A stretch of DNA of 35,452 nt from Candidatus Nitrosotalea bavarica (GTDB taxonomy: Archaea; Thermoproteota; Nitrososphaeria; Nitrososphaerales; Nitrosopumilaceae). The translations under genes and the position numbers were made by a program. Every line of letters starts with the position of its first letter. The first letter of the stretch is position 1. The stretch is taken from NCBI RefSeq assembly GCF_900167955.1, contig NZ_FUYK01000011.1, positions 1-35,452 on the forward strand. Direction: 5' to 3'. The notes beneath the pieces are model-generated. The model ran no database searches. It was not told where the DNA came from and was given only the letters and a program-made list of their open reading frames with translations. Shown here piece by piece: positions 24,688-33,253 of the stretch.

Positions 24688-24721
24688 GTTCGATGATAGG
24701 ACCTCATTTTATTTAACGGTT

Positions 24722-24737
24722 GTTTACACGTGTAAAC
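24722..24737. promoter_or_regulatory. 16-bp perfect palindromic operator candidate
   Basis: GTTTACACGTGTAAAC is perfectly self-complementary. On the minus strand it lies directly upstream of the TATA-like element of the 84-aa exported-protein gene (start 24687), about 35 nt before the start codon. This is a typical place for an archaeal activator or repressor site. Confidence 0.5.
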
Positions 24738-24866
24738 TTCACATACACATTTGTCAGTATTATGGACTAGTTTATCAAATAATATTTGAAAATGTTGATG
24801 CAAAACTCTTCCTTTCTCTTTTCCAGAGTTTGACCCAGATAATATTTAGAATTTTTTAATTCAGCA

Positions 24867-25274
24867 TTAGTCTAATATTAGGCATAATACATTCATTTGC
24901 CATGTATCGTAATCCTTAAACGGTATCCCTTCTAATGTTTTTTCCTTCAACTCGTTTATTGAAAATTTCTTGTCAGTCGATTCCTTATCATACAAGAGAA
25001 ATTCGTCCTCTTTTTTTCCATCTTTCTTTATCCCATAGAATACAATCCTGCAACCGCACTTCACCTTTTTCTCTGGGTCTGCACAAGTCTTAAGGTCCTC
25101 ACAATTGAAATGCGTTGCTTGTCCCTTTGGATACTTCTTTGTCATATCACCAAGAATCCTATCTATACCAAACTTACCAGTACTCAATCGGTTAAGTACA
25201 TCACCTTTTTCATTATAAATAGTAATTTTACAGGGGTTTTCACATTTACAGACTTGATAATTAGTCATCATCAT
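24867..25274 (-). CDS. Cysteine-rich hypothetical protein, 135 aa
   Basis: A soluble protein with an N-terminal CKCENPC cluster, a middle FNCEDLKTCADPEKKVKCGC, and a final NVLCLILD. The cysteine spacing suggests zinc or iron-sulfur binding, but no named motif fits. Three consecutive ATGs (25274, 25271, 25268) are possible starts; TATA spacing slightly favours 25268. It is downstream of fusA in the same direction. Confidence 0.68.
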   Translation of the reverse strand: MMMTNYQVCKCENPCKITIYNEKGDVLNRLSTGKFGIDRILGDMTKKYPKGQATHFNCEDLKTCADPEKKVKCGCRIVFYGIKKDGKKEDEFLLYDKESTDKKFSINELKEKTLEGIPFKDYDTWQMNVLCLILD

Positions 25275-25378
25275 GTTAAATGAATAATGCTAGATAAATG
25301 GTTCATAGATTTTCAAAAAGAATTTCCAACAACTCACACACCGTCATACCGCAAGTCATAACCAACTTTTTAGGCACG

Positions 25379-25396
25379 ATAGAACGGGCGTTCTAT
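25379..25396. terminator. Hairpin just after the fusA stop
   Basis: ATAGAAC and GTTCTAT form a perfect 7-bp stem around a 4-nt loop, 2 nt beyond the fusA stop codon. On the minus strand no T-tract follows, so a classical terminator is uncertain; it may be a 3' UTR stabilising hairpin. Confidence 0.35.
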
Positions 25397-25398
25397 TT

Positions 25399-27591
25399 TT
25401 ATTCGCTGTCGACGTATTCGTCTGGAGTTGGCACTTCTGGTGCAAGTCCCTTTCTCTTTCTGATATCAGCAATTACTTTGGTAAGAATTGAGTTTGGAAC
25501 TGGAGTCCATGCCTTAAAGTGAGTGTTCCACATTGCACGTCCTGCAGTTTGACCACGCATTATCTCAGACAAGTCAAATGTTTCAGACGCTGGAAGTTCT
25601 CCCGTTATGATATGAATGACACCTTTTTGTTCCATGTTTAGTACCTTGCCTCTCTTGCCAGATATTACACCGGCAACGTTTCCAATCATTTCTTGTGGTA
25701 CACGAACCTCGATTCCAAGCATTGGTTCAAGCAATACAGGCTGTGCCAAAAGCATTGCTCCCGTACAGACTCTTCTAGAAGCAGGCCCTAGTTGTGATAG
25801 GCCACGATGAGCTGGATCCTCGTGTGGAACAAAGTGCGTAAATGTAAACTTGGTACCTCTTACCTGTTCTCTTGCAAGAGGACCTTCTTTAACAGAATCT
25901 TCAAAACCTGAAAGTATGGAATCAGTAGACTCACCTACAAACTGGACACCCTTGGTTCCATCCACCATGACATTACCCCTTATATCAAATCTCATAACAC
26001 GTTTTGCCTCGTCACCGTCCCATCCTGCTTCTTTTAGCAACTTGGCAACTTCCTTTTTGTCCTTGTATTCGTTTAGTGTTCCGTTTCTTATCATCTCGGC
26101 AACCTTTTCATCTAATGCTTCTACTTTCATGAAGATCTTGTTGTGTCTGTTAGGTGACTTGGACATGATGGGTCCAGCAGCGCCACGAATTGTCTCTCTA
26201 TAATTAATCAATGGCTGTGATGTAACAATATCCACTTTGGCATCTGCAATCAATGCAGTTGCAATCTCAAGGTGTAACACACCCATTCCAGCAATTATAG
26301 TCTCACCAGATTCTTCATTAATTTTTACAACTAAATTAGGATCTTCAATTGTGATACGGTTTAATGCTTCAACAAGTTTTGGCAAGTCTTTAGGATGTTT
26401 TGGTTCTACTGCAATTGATACAACAGGTTCTGACACATATTGGATTCCCTCAAATGTATGGATGCCTGCAATAGAAGATAGAGTCTGACCTGCTCTTGCA
26501 TGTTCCAGTCCAAGTAAAGCTGGAATGTTTCCGGCTGCAAGTTGTCCAACCATTTCTCTTTGGTTGCCCATGAAAAAGTTGACAGATTGGACTCTGCCTT
26601 CTCGTTTTGTATCAATCAGATGAATCCTATCACCATCTTTTATCCTGCCAGAAAATAATCTCCCTATTGCAACAGGACCTGCCGCTGGATCCACTGTCAT
26701 GTTTACTATCATCATTACTGTAGGACCATTATCATCACAGTTCATAAGCGCTTTACCAATATCAGATTCCAAATCTCCCTTCCAGATTTTTGGAATTCTA
26801 TATCTTTGTGCAACATCTGGAGGTGGAAGATGTTTTACAACCATTCCAAGTACTGCGTCGTACAACGGAGCTTTTTCTGCAAGCTTCTTTACATCGCCGC
26901 CTTCAGAATATGCCTCATAAATATCCTTAAAAGAAATTCCCTTTTTCTTCATTACATCAGCGTTAAATCCCCACTTGTCTTTTGCAGAACCAAATGAGAC
27001 ACTGCCATCCTGAATGCTTACCTTCCACTTTTCCTTGTATTCAGGTTCTGCATAAATGTCAATTAGTCTGTTAAAGTTTGTAATAATCTCAAGTAACCAC
27101 TCTTGCATCTTCTCTGGTGGCAGTCTTAGTTCCTTTATGAGACGGTCAATTTTGTTGATATACAAAACAGGTCTTACTCTTTCCTCCAATGCCTGACGAG
27201 TTACGGTCTCAGTCTGTGTCATTATACCTTCAACAGAATCAGATACAACTACTGCGCCGTCTATAGCTCTGAGGCTTCTTGTTACTCTACCAGTAAAGTC
27301 AATGTGTCCTGGAGTGTCTATCATGTTGATTACATATTCTTCGCCGTTTTGTTCATAAAGTAAAGTAACGTTTGCCTGGACAATTGTCATCTGTCTGTCT
27401 TGTTCAAGCTTCATTGAATCAAGTGCAAGAGCTTGGCCTGCAACAGATGGACTGATAATTCCACTTGATGCAAGAAGACTATCACTCATGGTTGTCTTGC
27501 CATGGTCTACATGAGCTATAACTCCAAAGTTGCGAATATTCTTCTTATTACCAATAATGCTTAGAATTTGATCTGTTGCCTTGAATTTCAT
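25399..27591 (-). CDS. fusA: Translation elongation factor 2 (aEF-2)
   Basis: GTPase that moves the ribosome along mRNA. The 730-aa protein has the archaeal/eukaryotic EF-2 layout: G1 motif AHVDHGKTT at residues 26-34, a G3 DTPGHIDF, an NKID base-recognition motif, then beta-barrel and domains III-V. The diphthamide region near residue 604 reads HEDPAHRGLSQLGPASRR; the His of AHRG is the probable diphthamide residue. The length is normal. The ATG at 27591 has a TATA box about 45 nt upstream. Confidence 0.98.
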   Translation of the reverse strand: MKFKATDQILSIIGNKKNIRNFGVIAHVDHGKTTMSDSLLASSGIISPSVAGQALALDSMKLEQDRQMTIVQANVTLLYEQNGEEYVINMIDTPGHIDFTGRVTRSLRAIDGAVVVSDSVEGIMTQTETVTRQALEERVRPVLYINKIDRLIKELRLPPEKMQEWLLEIITNFNRLIDIYAEPEYKEKWKVSIQDGSVSFGSAKDKWGFNADVMKKKGISFKDIYEAYSEGGDVKKLAEKAPLYDAVLGMVVKHLPPPDVAQRYRIPKIWKGDLESDIGKALMNCDDNGPTVMMIVNMTVDPAAGPVAIGRLFSGRIKDGDRIHLIDTKREGRVQSVNFFMGNQREMVGQLAAGNIPALLGLEHARAGQTLSSIAGIHTFEGIQYVSEPVVSIAVEPKHPKDLPKLVEALNRITIEDPNLVVKINEESGETIIAGMGVLHLEIATALIADAKVDIVTSQPLINYRETIRGAAGPIMSKSPNRHNKIFMKVEALDEKVAEMIRNGTLNEYKDKKEVAKLLKEAGWDGDEAKRVMRFDIRGNVMVDGTKGVQFVGESTDSILSGFEDSVKEGPLAREQVRGTKFTFTHFVPHEDPAHRGLSQLGPASRRVCTGAMLLAQPVLLEPMLGIEVRVPQEMIGNVAGVISGKRGKVLNMEQKGVIHIITGELPASETFDLSEIMRGQTAGRAMWNTHFKAWTPVPNSILTKVIADIRKRKGLAPEVPTPDEYVDSE

Positions 27592-27649
27592 GGTTTAGCT
27601 AAATCCTTTTCCTGCCGGTATTAAACGTTTAGAAGAATTATAAAAAAAA

Positions 27650-28552
27650 TCAGTAGATCATGGAAGAACTAGCATTTCTTAATTTCTTTGCAGATACAAA
27701 GAAGCATTCTTTTTTGTTTTTTATTTTTGCCAAGTGCAAGGACAAAAATTCTGAAACAAAGATGAAAAAGATAACTTGTCCTATCGGATCATTTGTTGGA
27801 GGATCGATAAGTACAGGATGCAGTCCGCATTTTTTTATCTGTCTTACAAGTTTTTCATTGTGCTTGTTTCTTTTTTCAAATATTATTACAGTGTCACCTT
27901 TTCTTGATGAAAACAGTCCCATGTGTGAGAACTGTTCTATTCGCTCATATCGTACATCCATACCTAAAACCTCCTGTAATTTTGCTGCGCAAAACATTGT
28001 AATCGGATAACTGTACAAATTTCCTAAAACATAGACTCTACCACGGATCGTTTTTTTGGATACCCTAAAAGCTGTTTTATATAGATTGACGTAATTTGGC
28101 ATCTTGAATTTAGTCACAAGTGAGATGCATGTTAGCGCACTTGCAAGGAAGCTTACACTTCCCGCTGTCTGGATTCCAGTATTGTTAAATTTTAAATGAA
28201 TTATACCATCGCATGCATTAGCAAGTTTGCTTTGAGGATTTGCAGTAATTGCAGTAGCAATTTTAGATTGTCTTGCAAGTTTGATATTGGATATGGTATT
28301 TCCTGATATAGATATCAGGTACAAACGATGATTGTTCAAGAGTCTCTTGTATTTTGACATGTCAAGTGGGTCCAGTGCCTTTACTCTAAAATCAGAAAAG
28401 ACTTCGCCAAGTTGTGCAGAGCCAAAAGAGTCCCCAGTTCCACAGAATATGGCCTTTTGTTGATTTTGTACAGACAGTTGTACTTGAGATTCAAAGTGTT
28501 TCAAAAATTCAAGTTGCATCAGTATCTCGCTTTCAAAGGCAGCGATTGTATA
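27650..28552 (-). CDS. SIS-domain (sugar isomerase-like) protein
   Basis: Two SIS-like halves are visible: IFCGTGDSFGSAQLGEVF and LISISGNTISNIKLARQS in the first, and VYVLGNLYSYPITMFCAAKL with GDTVIIFEK in the second. This architecture binds phosphosugars, as in GlmS or phosphoglucose isomerases. The substrate is unknown. The start is ambiguous: GTG 28552 gives MYTIAAFESEIL, ATG 28519 gives MQLEFLKHFESQ. Longer starts (28576, 28639) run into the mqnD promoter. It lies 58 nt upstream of fusA and may be co-transcribed. Confidence 0.84.
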   Translation of the reverse strand, partial: YTIAAFESEILMQLEFLKHFESQVQLSVQNQQKAIFCGTGDSFGSAQLGEVFSDFRVKALDPLDMSKYKRLLNNHRLYLISISGNTISNIKLARQSKIATAITANPQSKLANACDGIIHLKFNNTGIQTAGSVSFLASALTCISLVTKFKMPNYVNLYKTAFRVSKKTIRGRVYVLGNLYSYPITMFCAAKLQEVLGMDVRYERIEQFSHMGLFSSRKGDTVIIFEKRNKHNEKLVRQIKKCGLHPVLIDPPTNDPIGQVIFFIFVSEFLSLHLAKIKNKKECFFVSAKKLRNASSSMIY

Positions 28553-28563
28553 CACGAACTTGA

Positions 28564-28573
28564 TTTTTATAAT
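28564..28573. promoter_or_regulatory. Shared AT-rich promoter between SIS gene and mqnD
   Basis: TTTTTATAAT lies about 25 nt before the mqnD ATG at 28593. Read on the minus strand it gives TTATAAAAAT, in the right area for a SIS-gene promoter. This fixes the mqnD start at 28593 as a leaderless start. Confidence 0.5.
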
Positions 28574-28592
28574 AGACATAAAAATCATCTTC

Positions 28593-29414
28593 ATGGATAT
28601 TACGATAGGGCATACTCCTGACGCAGATGATGCATTCATGTTCTATGGAATGTTAAGTGGCAAGGTTACCTCGCCGCTCTTTAATGTAAAACATGTTGTA
28701 GAAGATATCGAGACTTTGAACAAGAGGGCTCTGACACATGAACTTGATGTCACTGCAGTCTCTGCACATGCTTGTGCATATCTCAAAGAGTATACCATAT
28801 TAAGAAGCGGTGGAAGTTTTGGAAAAGGTTATGGTCCCATCGTAGTTTCAAAGCAAGATATTTCAGTAGAAAAATTAAGAGGCTCCAAGATTGCAATTCC
28901 TGGAAAACTTACTTCGGCTTTTCTTCTTTTAGAATTAATGATTGGCAAGTTTGATTATATCGAGATGAAATTTAGCGACATTCCAGATGCAGTTGCAAAC
29001 GGACAAGTAGATGCAGGTCTAGTCATACATGAAGGACAGATTACATATGAACAAAAAGGCTTGACCAAATTGCTTGATGTGGGCTCTTGGTGGAGAGATA
29101 GTACTGGAGGACTGCCAGTTCCATTAGGTGTGAATGTAATGAGTAATCATTTTGGAAGTGAAACTATTAAAAAGTTTGACGAGTTTTTCCGTGAATCAAT
29201 CATATACGGCATGGCAAGACCAAATGACGCACTAGATTATGCAATGCAGTATGGTAGAGGTCAGTCAAAGGATTTGATTGACAGATTTGTACGAATGTAT
29301 GTAAACGATGTAACAATCGAGATGGGCGTTCTTGGTGAGCAAGCAATTAGAAATCTATTCCAGTTCGGAATAGAAAAAGGTCTAGTGCCAGAGTTTGAAC
29401 TTAGGATAGCTTAA
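28593..29414 (+). CDS. mqnD: MqnD-type 1,4-dihydroxy-6-naphthoate synthase
   Basis: Late enzyme of the futalosine route to menaquinone. The 273-aa product has the family N-terminus ITIGHTPDADDAFMFYGML and DVTAVSAHACAYL. SGGSFGKGYGPIVV, GSKIAIPGKLTSAFLLLEL, GQVDAGLVIHEGQITYE and WWRDSTGGLPVPLGVNVM complete the periplasmic-binding-like fold typical of MqnA/MqnD; the HEGQ motif favours MqnD. The start is supported by TTTTTATAAT. It is close to mqnE. Confidence 0.86.
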   Translation: MDITIGHTPDADDAFMFYGMLSGKVTSPLFNVKHVVEDIETLNKRALTHELDVTAVSAHACAYLKEYTILRSGGSFGKGYGPIVVSKQDISVEKLRGSKIAIPGKLTSAFLLLELMIGKFDYIEMKFSDIPDAVANGQVDAGLVIHEGQITYEQKGLTKLLDVGSWWRDSTGGLPVPLGVNVMSNHFGSETIKKFDEFFRESIIYGMARPNDALDYAMQYGRGQSKDLIDRFVRMYVNDVTIEMGVLGEQAIRNLFQFGIEKGLVPEFELRIA

Positions 29415-29448
29415 CAGTTATTTATTACACTTTAGAGATATTAATTTA

Positions 29449-29727
29449 ATGGACAAGCGGGTCTTTGCTCTTGGCATAACAATGCTTGTAGTAGGTTTTG
29501 GTGTTTACGGATATCTTAGTGAAAATGAACCTGCCGGAAAGGCAGACATGACAGACGAAGAAAAAGCTGCTTTCAATCAAGATCTAATGACAAATGAAGG
29601 TCTCAGAAACATTTTAGGACTAGTTGGAGGTTTGGGATTTTTGATCACATTGATCAGTATAGGAATCAGAGGGAGAAAGAAAGGCGGTGCAGGAAAAACA
29701 GTGACTCAAAAACCAGCTGAAATCTAG
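29449..29727 (+). CDS. Two-span membrane protein, 92 aa
   Basis: Hydrophobic segments at the N-terminus (FALGITMLVVGFGVYGYL) and near the end (ILGLVGGLGFLITLISIGI) enclose a polar acidic loop rich in E, D and A, with a basic C-terminal tail. It is 34 nt after mqnD on the same strand and convergent with mqnE, sharing a CTAG stop overlap. No family is recognised. Confidence 0.75.
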   Translation: MDKRVFALGITMLVVGFGVYGYLSENEPAGKADMTDEEKAAFNQDLMTNEGLRNILGLVGGLGFLITLISIGIRGRKKGGAGKTVTQKPAEI

Positions 29728-30821
29728 AATGTTTTTAAAATATTGAAAAACGTATCTCTCTGAGCTGGCTCTCTGCCAATCTCTTTAATCATATTTGCAA
29801 GTTCTATAATAGAAGAGTTGGTTCCCTTACCAGCTGCTTTGTAAATCTCCTCAGAGAATGCAGTTCCCACCAAGTCATTTCCCCCATAAGTTAAAGCAAC
29901 CTGTGCAAGTTTCTTTCCGAGTGCAACCCAGTATACAGAAATATTATCAAGTTCTCCTGCAAGCATCAATCTAGAGATTGCAGTTATCCTAAGGTCATAC
30001 GTAGACGGACTCTCCGAGGTTACCAGTCCCTTCTTTTCAAGTTCGGTGTTGTCAAGGCTAAATTTTAGCGGAATCAATGTAAGAAATCCTTTGGTTCTTT
30101 TTTGAACTTCTCTTAATTTTATCAAATGATCAATAATATGTTCAGGTTTTTCAATATGTCCAAAAAGCATTGTAGCGTTACTTTTTATTCCAAGATTATG
30201 TGCCAGTTCTATAGTATCAAGCCATTCCTGTCCAGAGCACTTGCCTCTAACTATTTTATTTCTAATATCAGGATGGAAAAGTTCTGCTCCTCCTCCAGGC
30301 ATGGTATCCAGACCAGCTGCCTTGAATCTAGTCAATATCTCTTTTACAGAATTTTTTGTCAGTCTTGCTATAAAGAAAACTTCAGCTGCAGTAAGTGCCT
30401 TGATGTGCATTTGAGGATGATTCTGTTTTATTGTTCGAAACATTTCTTCGTAGTATTCTATTGGAAGTTCAGGATGAAATCCACCAACTATATGCACCTC
30501 AGTTGCACCCATCTCTTTTGCAATTGCGACTCGGCCTGCAATATCTTTGGCAGACAGAGTGTACGCATCCTTTTCATCGCCTTTTCTATAAAATGCACAC
30601 ATCTGACAACTTGCAGCACAGACATTTGTGTAATTCATGTAGTATGATGCAGCAAACGTAACTTGTGCTCCAACCCTTTGTTCTCTAACCAAATCAGCTG
30701 CAGCGCCTAGCATGTACAGATTATCATAAGACATTAGATCCATACCATCATCGTATGAAAGCTCCTCACCTGCAATGGCTTTTTCAAGTGCTTTTGATTC
30801 CTTGACTAGTTTTTCTAGCAT
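29724..30821 (-). CDS. mqnE: Aminofutalosine synthase MqnE (radical SAM)
   Basis: Radical SAM enzyme that joins chorismate-derived 3-[(1-carboxyvinyl)oxy]benzoate and SAM to make aminofutalosine, an early menaquinone step. The 365-aa protein has the SAM cluster motif C68-x3-C72-x2-C75 (NVCAASCQMC), then VHIVGGFHPELPIEYY, HIKALTAAEVFF, TMPGGGAELFHPDIR and NATMLFGHIEKPEH, all diagnostic of MqnE. ATG 30821 is preferred; a TATA-like stretch lies about 25 nt upstream. Longer starts would overlap the divergent epimerase gene. Confidence 0.92.
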   Translation of the reverse strand: MLEKLVKESKALEKAIAGEELSYDDGMDLMSYDNLYMLGAAADLVREQRVGAQVTFAASYYMNYTNVCAASCQMCAFYRKGDEKDAYTLSAKDIAGRVAIAKEMGATEVHIVGGFHPELPIEYYEEMFRTIKQNHPQMHIKALTAAEVFFIARLTKNSVKEILTRFKAAGLDTMPGGGAELFHPDIRNKIVRGKCSGQEWLDTIELAHNLGIKSNATMLFGHIEKPEHIIDHLIKLREVQKRTKGFLTLIPLKFSLDNTELEKKGLVTSESPSTYDLRITAISRLMLAGELDNISVYWVALGKKLAQVALTYGGNDLVGTAFSEEIYKAAGKGTNSSIIELANMIKEIGREPAQRDTFFNILKTF

Positions 30822-30909
30822 GATACTACATGAAGATGGTATCAATATAAAATTACCAAAGGGCATATGATTAGTTAGATTATTGTACATGCATGATACC
30901 ACACTTTTC

Positions 30910-31308
30910 ATGAAACTGCACCACATTGGAATCGTAGTAAACAATATTCAAGAATCCATGGGAGAGCTCAAAAGATACCTAAACTTTGAGACAACCAGTG
31001 CTACATTTCCAGTCGGCAGTCAAAAAGTCAATATTTGCTTTTTAAAAATAGGAGAGCCATTCCTAGAGTTGATAGAGCCATCATCTCCCGACTCTGCAAT
31101 AAGCGAATTTGCAAAATCTGGTGGAGGAATACATCACCTGTGCTTTGAGGTAAAAGATATTCAATCAGAACTAGAATCTCTTTTAGAAAAAGGCGCAACT
31201 ATCCTTGTAAATCCGGTAAAAGGCTTTGACGAGCGCCGCATTGCATTTGTTGATTTGAATACAAAGAATACCAAGTGTGGCCTTGTCGAACTTTTAGAGA
31301 CAAGATAA
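30910..31308 (+). CDS. mce: Methylmalonyl-CoA epimerase (VOC family)
   Basis: Interconverts R- and S-methylmalonyl-CoA, a step of the 3-hydroxypropionate/4-hydroxybutyrate carbon-fixation cycle of these archaea. The 132-aa protein shows two VOC repeats: KLHHIGIVVNNIQESM, FLELIEPSSPDSAISEF, GGGIHHLCFEVKDI, CGLVELLE. The probable metal ligands are H4 or H5, the Glu of LELIEP, the His of GGIHHL and the final Glu. ATG 30910 gives the normal length; an upstream ATG at 30883 adds nine residues. It is divergent from mqnE. Confidence 0.88.
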   Translation: MKLHHIGIVVNNIQESMGELKRYLNFETTSATFPVGSQKVNICFLKIGEPFLELIEPSSPDSAISEFAKSGGGIHHLCFEVKDIQSELESLLEKGATILVNPVKGFDERRIAFVDLNTKNTKCGLVELLETR

Positions 31309-31312
31309 AAAT

Positions 31313-32722
31313 TTAGAAATTATTTTTCAGTTTTAGATTAGATCTTGATGATATACCAATTATGGCAATAATGGATATCAAAAGTGCAATGGAGGCAAGC
31401 GGACCAAACTCCGGAACAAATGTTGTACTTTTTGAGAATGCGATAGTATGATTACCCTGTTTGCCTTCTTGCCATGCCAAATATACTACATTATTCAATA
31501 CAATCATCTTGCTATCATATGATTCATTTACACTATTGCTTACATTTGTGGAATTTTCAAATGTAACTCCTCCATCTGAACTCTTTGTGATAAACACATT
31601 AAATTTTCCAGGGCTACTATCTACCCAGCTGATGTAAATAGTACCATCAGATGCAATTTTTGGCCAACCAGATGCACCAAAATTATTACTCAGGTTTATG
31701 GATTTGTCAAAAGTGTTACCATTATCAGTGCTTTTTGCAAAATAGATGTCATAATTTGAGCTTGATATGGTCTGGGTCCATGTCACATAGACATTATTTC
31801 CAGTGACAATAAACTGTGGATATCCTGAATCAGCATGAAGATTGCTTATGTTAATGGGTGTCCCAAAAGAATTTCCTCCATCAGTGCTTTTTGAAAATAA
31901 AATATCGTATGTTCCCGAAGTATTATCCATCCAAACAACATAGACAGTACCTTGCGATACTGCAATTTGTGGTGTTCCAGATTGTCCAGCATTAGCACTC
32001 ACATTAATTGGAACATTAAATGAGGCACCATAATCATCACTCTTGGTTAAAAACACATCAAAATTTCCTTTGCTGTTATCCTCCCAAGTCAAGTATACGT
32101 GATTTCCAGTTGCAAGTAATTCTGGAATTCCAGAATTTCCTAAATTATGCGTGATATACAAGGGCACACCAATGGAACTTGCGTTGTCATCACTTTTTGC
32201 AAATACTATATTTGTAGAATTATTTTCAGATTTTTCAAGCCATGTGAAATACACGTGATTATCAGAAACAGCTATTTGTGGAAAGGCAGCAAGTTTTGTA
32301 GTATTACTTATCATAACTGGTTTTTCAAAACTTGAACCACCATCGGAACTTTTTGTTAGAAATACAGAGGCAGTGCCAGAAAGAGAAGTCTGCCATACCA
32401 CGTAGACATCGTTGCCCTTTTGTGCAAATGTCGCATAATCTGATTGACCTACATTTGAACCAGAAAGATTCATTGGATTGCCAAATGTACTTCCGCCATC
32501 AGTACTTTTTGAAAAAAATACATCAGTTCTTCCAGAATTGTTTTCTACCCACAGGGCAAAGAGTCCATCATTAGAAGATATGATACTAGGACTTTGAGAA
32601 TCAGATGAGATGTTGCTGATATTTACAGGGTTTGTAAAACCAGGAGATGTGTCTTGAGCAAAACTTGGAACAATTCCAGATAGGACAAAAATAGTAAGAA
32701 TTACAAATACGAATACTTTCAC
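31313..32722 (-). CDS. Exported beta-propeller-like repeat protein with PEFG-CTERM
   Basis: A signal peptide (MKVFVFVILTIFVLSGIVPSFAQ) leads into about seven repeats of about 57 residues containing FFSKSTDGGSTFGNPMNLSG-like strands, resembling sialidase/BNR propellers. The C-terminus VPEFGPLASIALLISIIAII plus basic residues is a PEFG-CTERM sorting signal, processed by an archaeosortase-like enzyme in thaumarchaea. It is likely a surface protein. Its ligand is unknown. It follows mce by 4 nt, convergently. Confidence 0.9.
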   Translation of the reverse strand: MKVFVFVILTIFVLSGIVPSFAQDTSPGFTNPVNISNISSDSQSPSIISSNDGLFALWVENNSGRTDVFFSKSTDGGSTFGNPMNLSGSNVGQSDYATFAQKGNDVYVVWQTSLSGTASVFLTKSSDGGSSFEKPVMISNTTKLAAFPQIAVSDNHVYFTWLEKSENNSTNIVFAKSDDNASSIGVPLYITHNLGNSGIPELLATGNHVYLTWEDNSKGNFDVFLTKSDDYGASFNVPINVSANAGQSGTPQIAVSQGTVYVVWMDNTSGTYDILFSKSTDGGNSFGTPINISNLHADSGYPQFIVTGNNVYVTWTQTISSSNYDIYFAKSTDNGNTFDKSINLSNNFGASGWPKIASDGTIYISWVDSSPGKFNVFITKSSDGGVTFENSTNVSNSVNESYDSKMIVLNNVVYLAWQEGKQGNHTIAFSKSTTFVPEFGPLASIALLISIIAIIGISSRSNLKLKNNF

Positions 32723-32772
32723 ATATTTATCTCAGATTGCCAATATAATATGGTATCACCAAAAAAACAAAA

Positions 32773-33165
32773 TTACTTTAAATCCAATTTATCAACTATC
32801 AGATTTAGCTCTACTGTTTCTTTTGTGTTTACAGTATTGGTAAGATGAGTAGTCAGGATTATCAAGTGTTCTTTGCCATCAATTTTCAAACTTGTTTTTA
32901 TTAAAATTGGTTTAAAGTCAGTATTTGGTCCAAGCATCAGTTTTGGAATCTCATTTTTTATGGAAAGATCAGTTATTGCTTTTATCTTATAGGCCTCAAT
33001 ATCTGTAAAATATACGCCTCCTCTTGTAGTAGGTTCCCGTACTGGAATTTTTGATTTTACAATTGAGATCTTTTGAACAGGGTATGATTTTTCCTCAATA
33101 TTTATTACATATGAGAGATTTTGCGCTTCAGATACTTTGATAATTACATCCTCATTTTCTAGCAT
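32773..33165 (-). CDS. Hypothetical beta-rich protein, 130 aa
   Basis: A soluble beta-rich protein: VIIKVSEAQNLSYVINIEEK, RGGVYFTDIEAYKIKAITDL, and a C-terminal EHLIILTTHLTNTVNTKETV. No signal peptide or cysteine is present. It lies upstream of the propeller gene in the same direction with a 50-nt gap. No family is recognised. Confidence 0.72.
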   Translation of the reverse strand: MLENEDVIIKVSEAQNLSYVINIEEKSYPVQKISIVKSKIPVREPTTRGGVYFTDIEAYKIKAITDLSIKNEIPKLMLGPNTDFKPILIKTSLKIDGKEHLIILTTHLTNTVNTKETVELNLIVDKLDLK

Positions 33166-33253
33166 TTGAGATTTAATTTCAAATGAACCTCTAATAATCT
33201 TCTGTTTGACATGACACGATACTTTTACAACCTTTAGAATATAGTCAGTATTT

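Noticed and set aside
24626-24859. 77-aa plus-strand open frame
   Set aside because: It overlaps the start of the exported-protein gene and its palindromic promoter; composition is unlike a protein.
30838-30900. GGTATCA/TGATACC pair between mqnE and mce as a shared regulon site with 15027
   Set aside because: The 7-mer also occurs inside coding sequences at about the frequency expected by chance, and the spacing is 49 nt.
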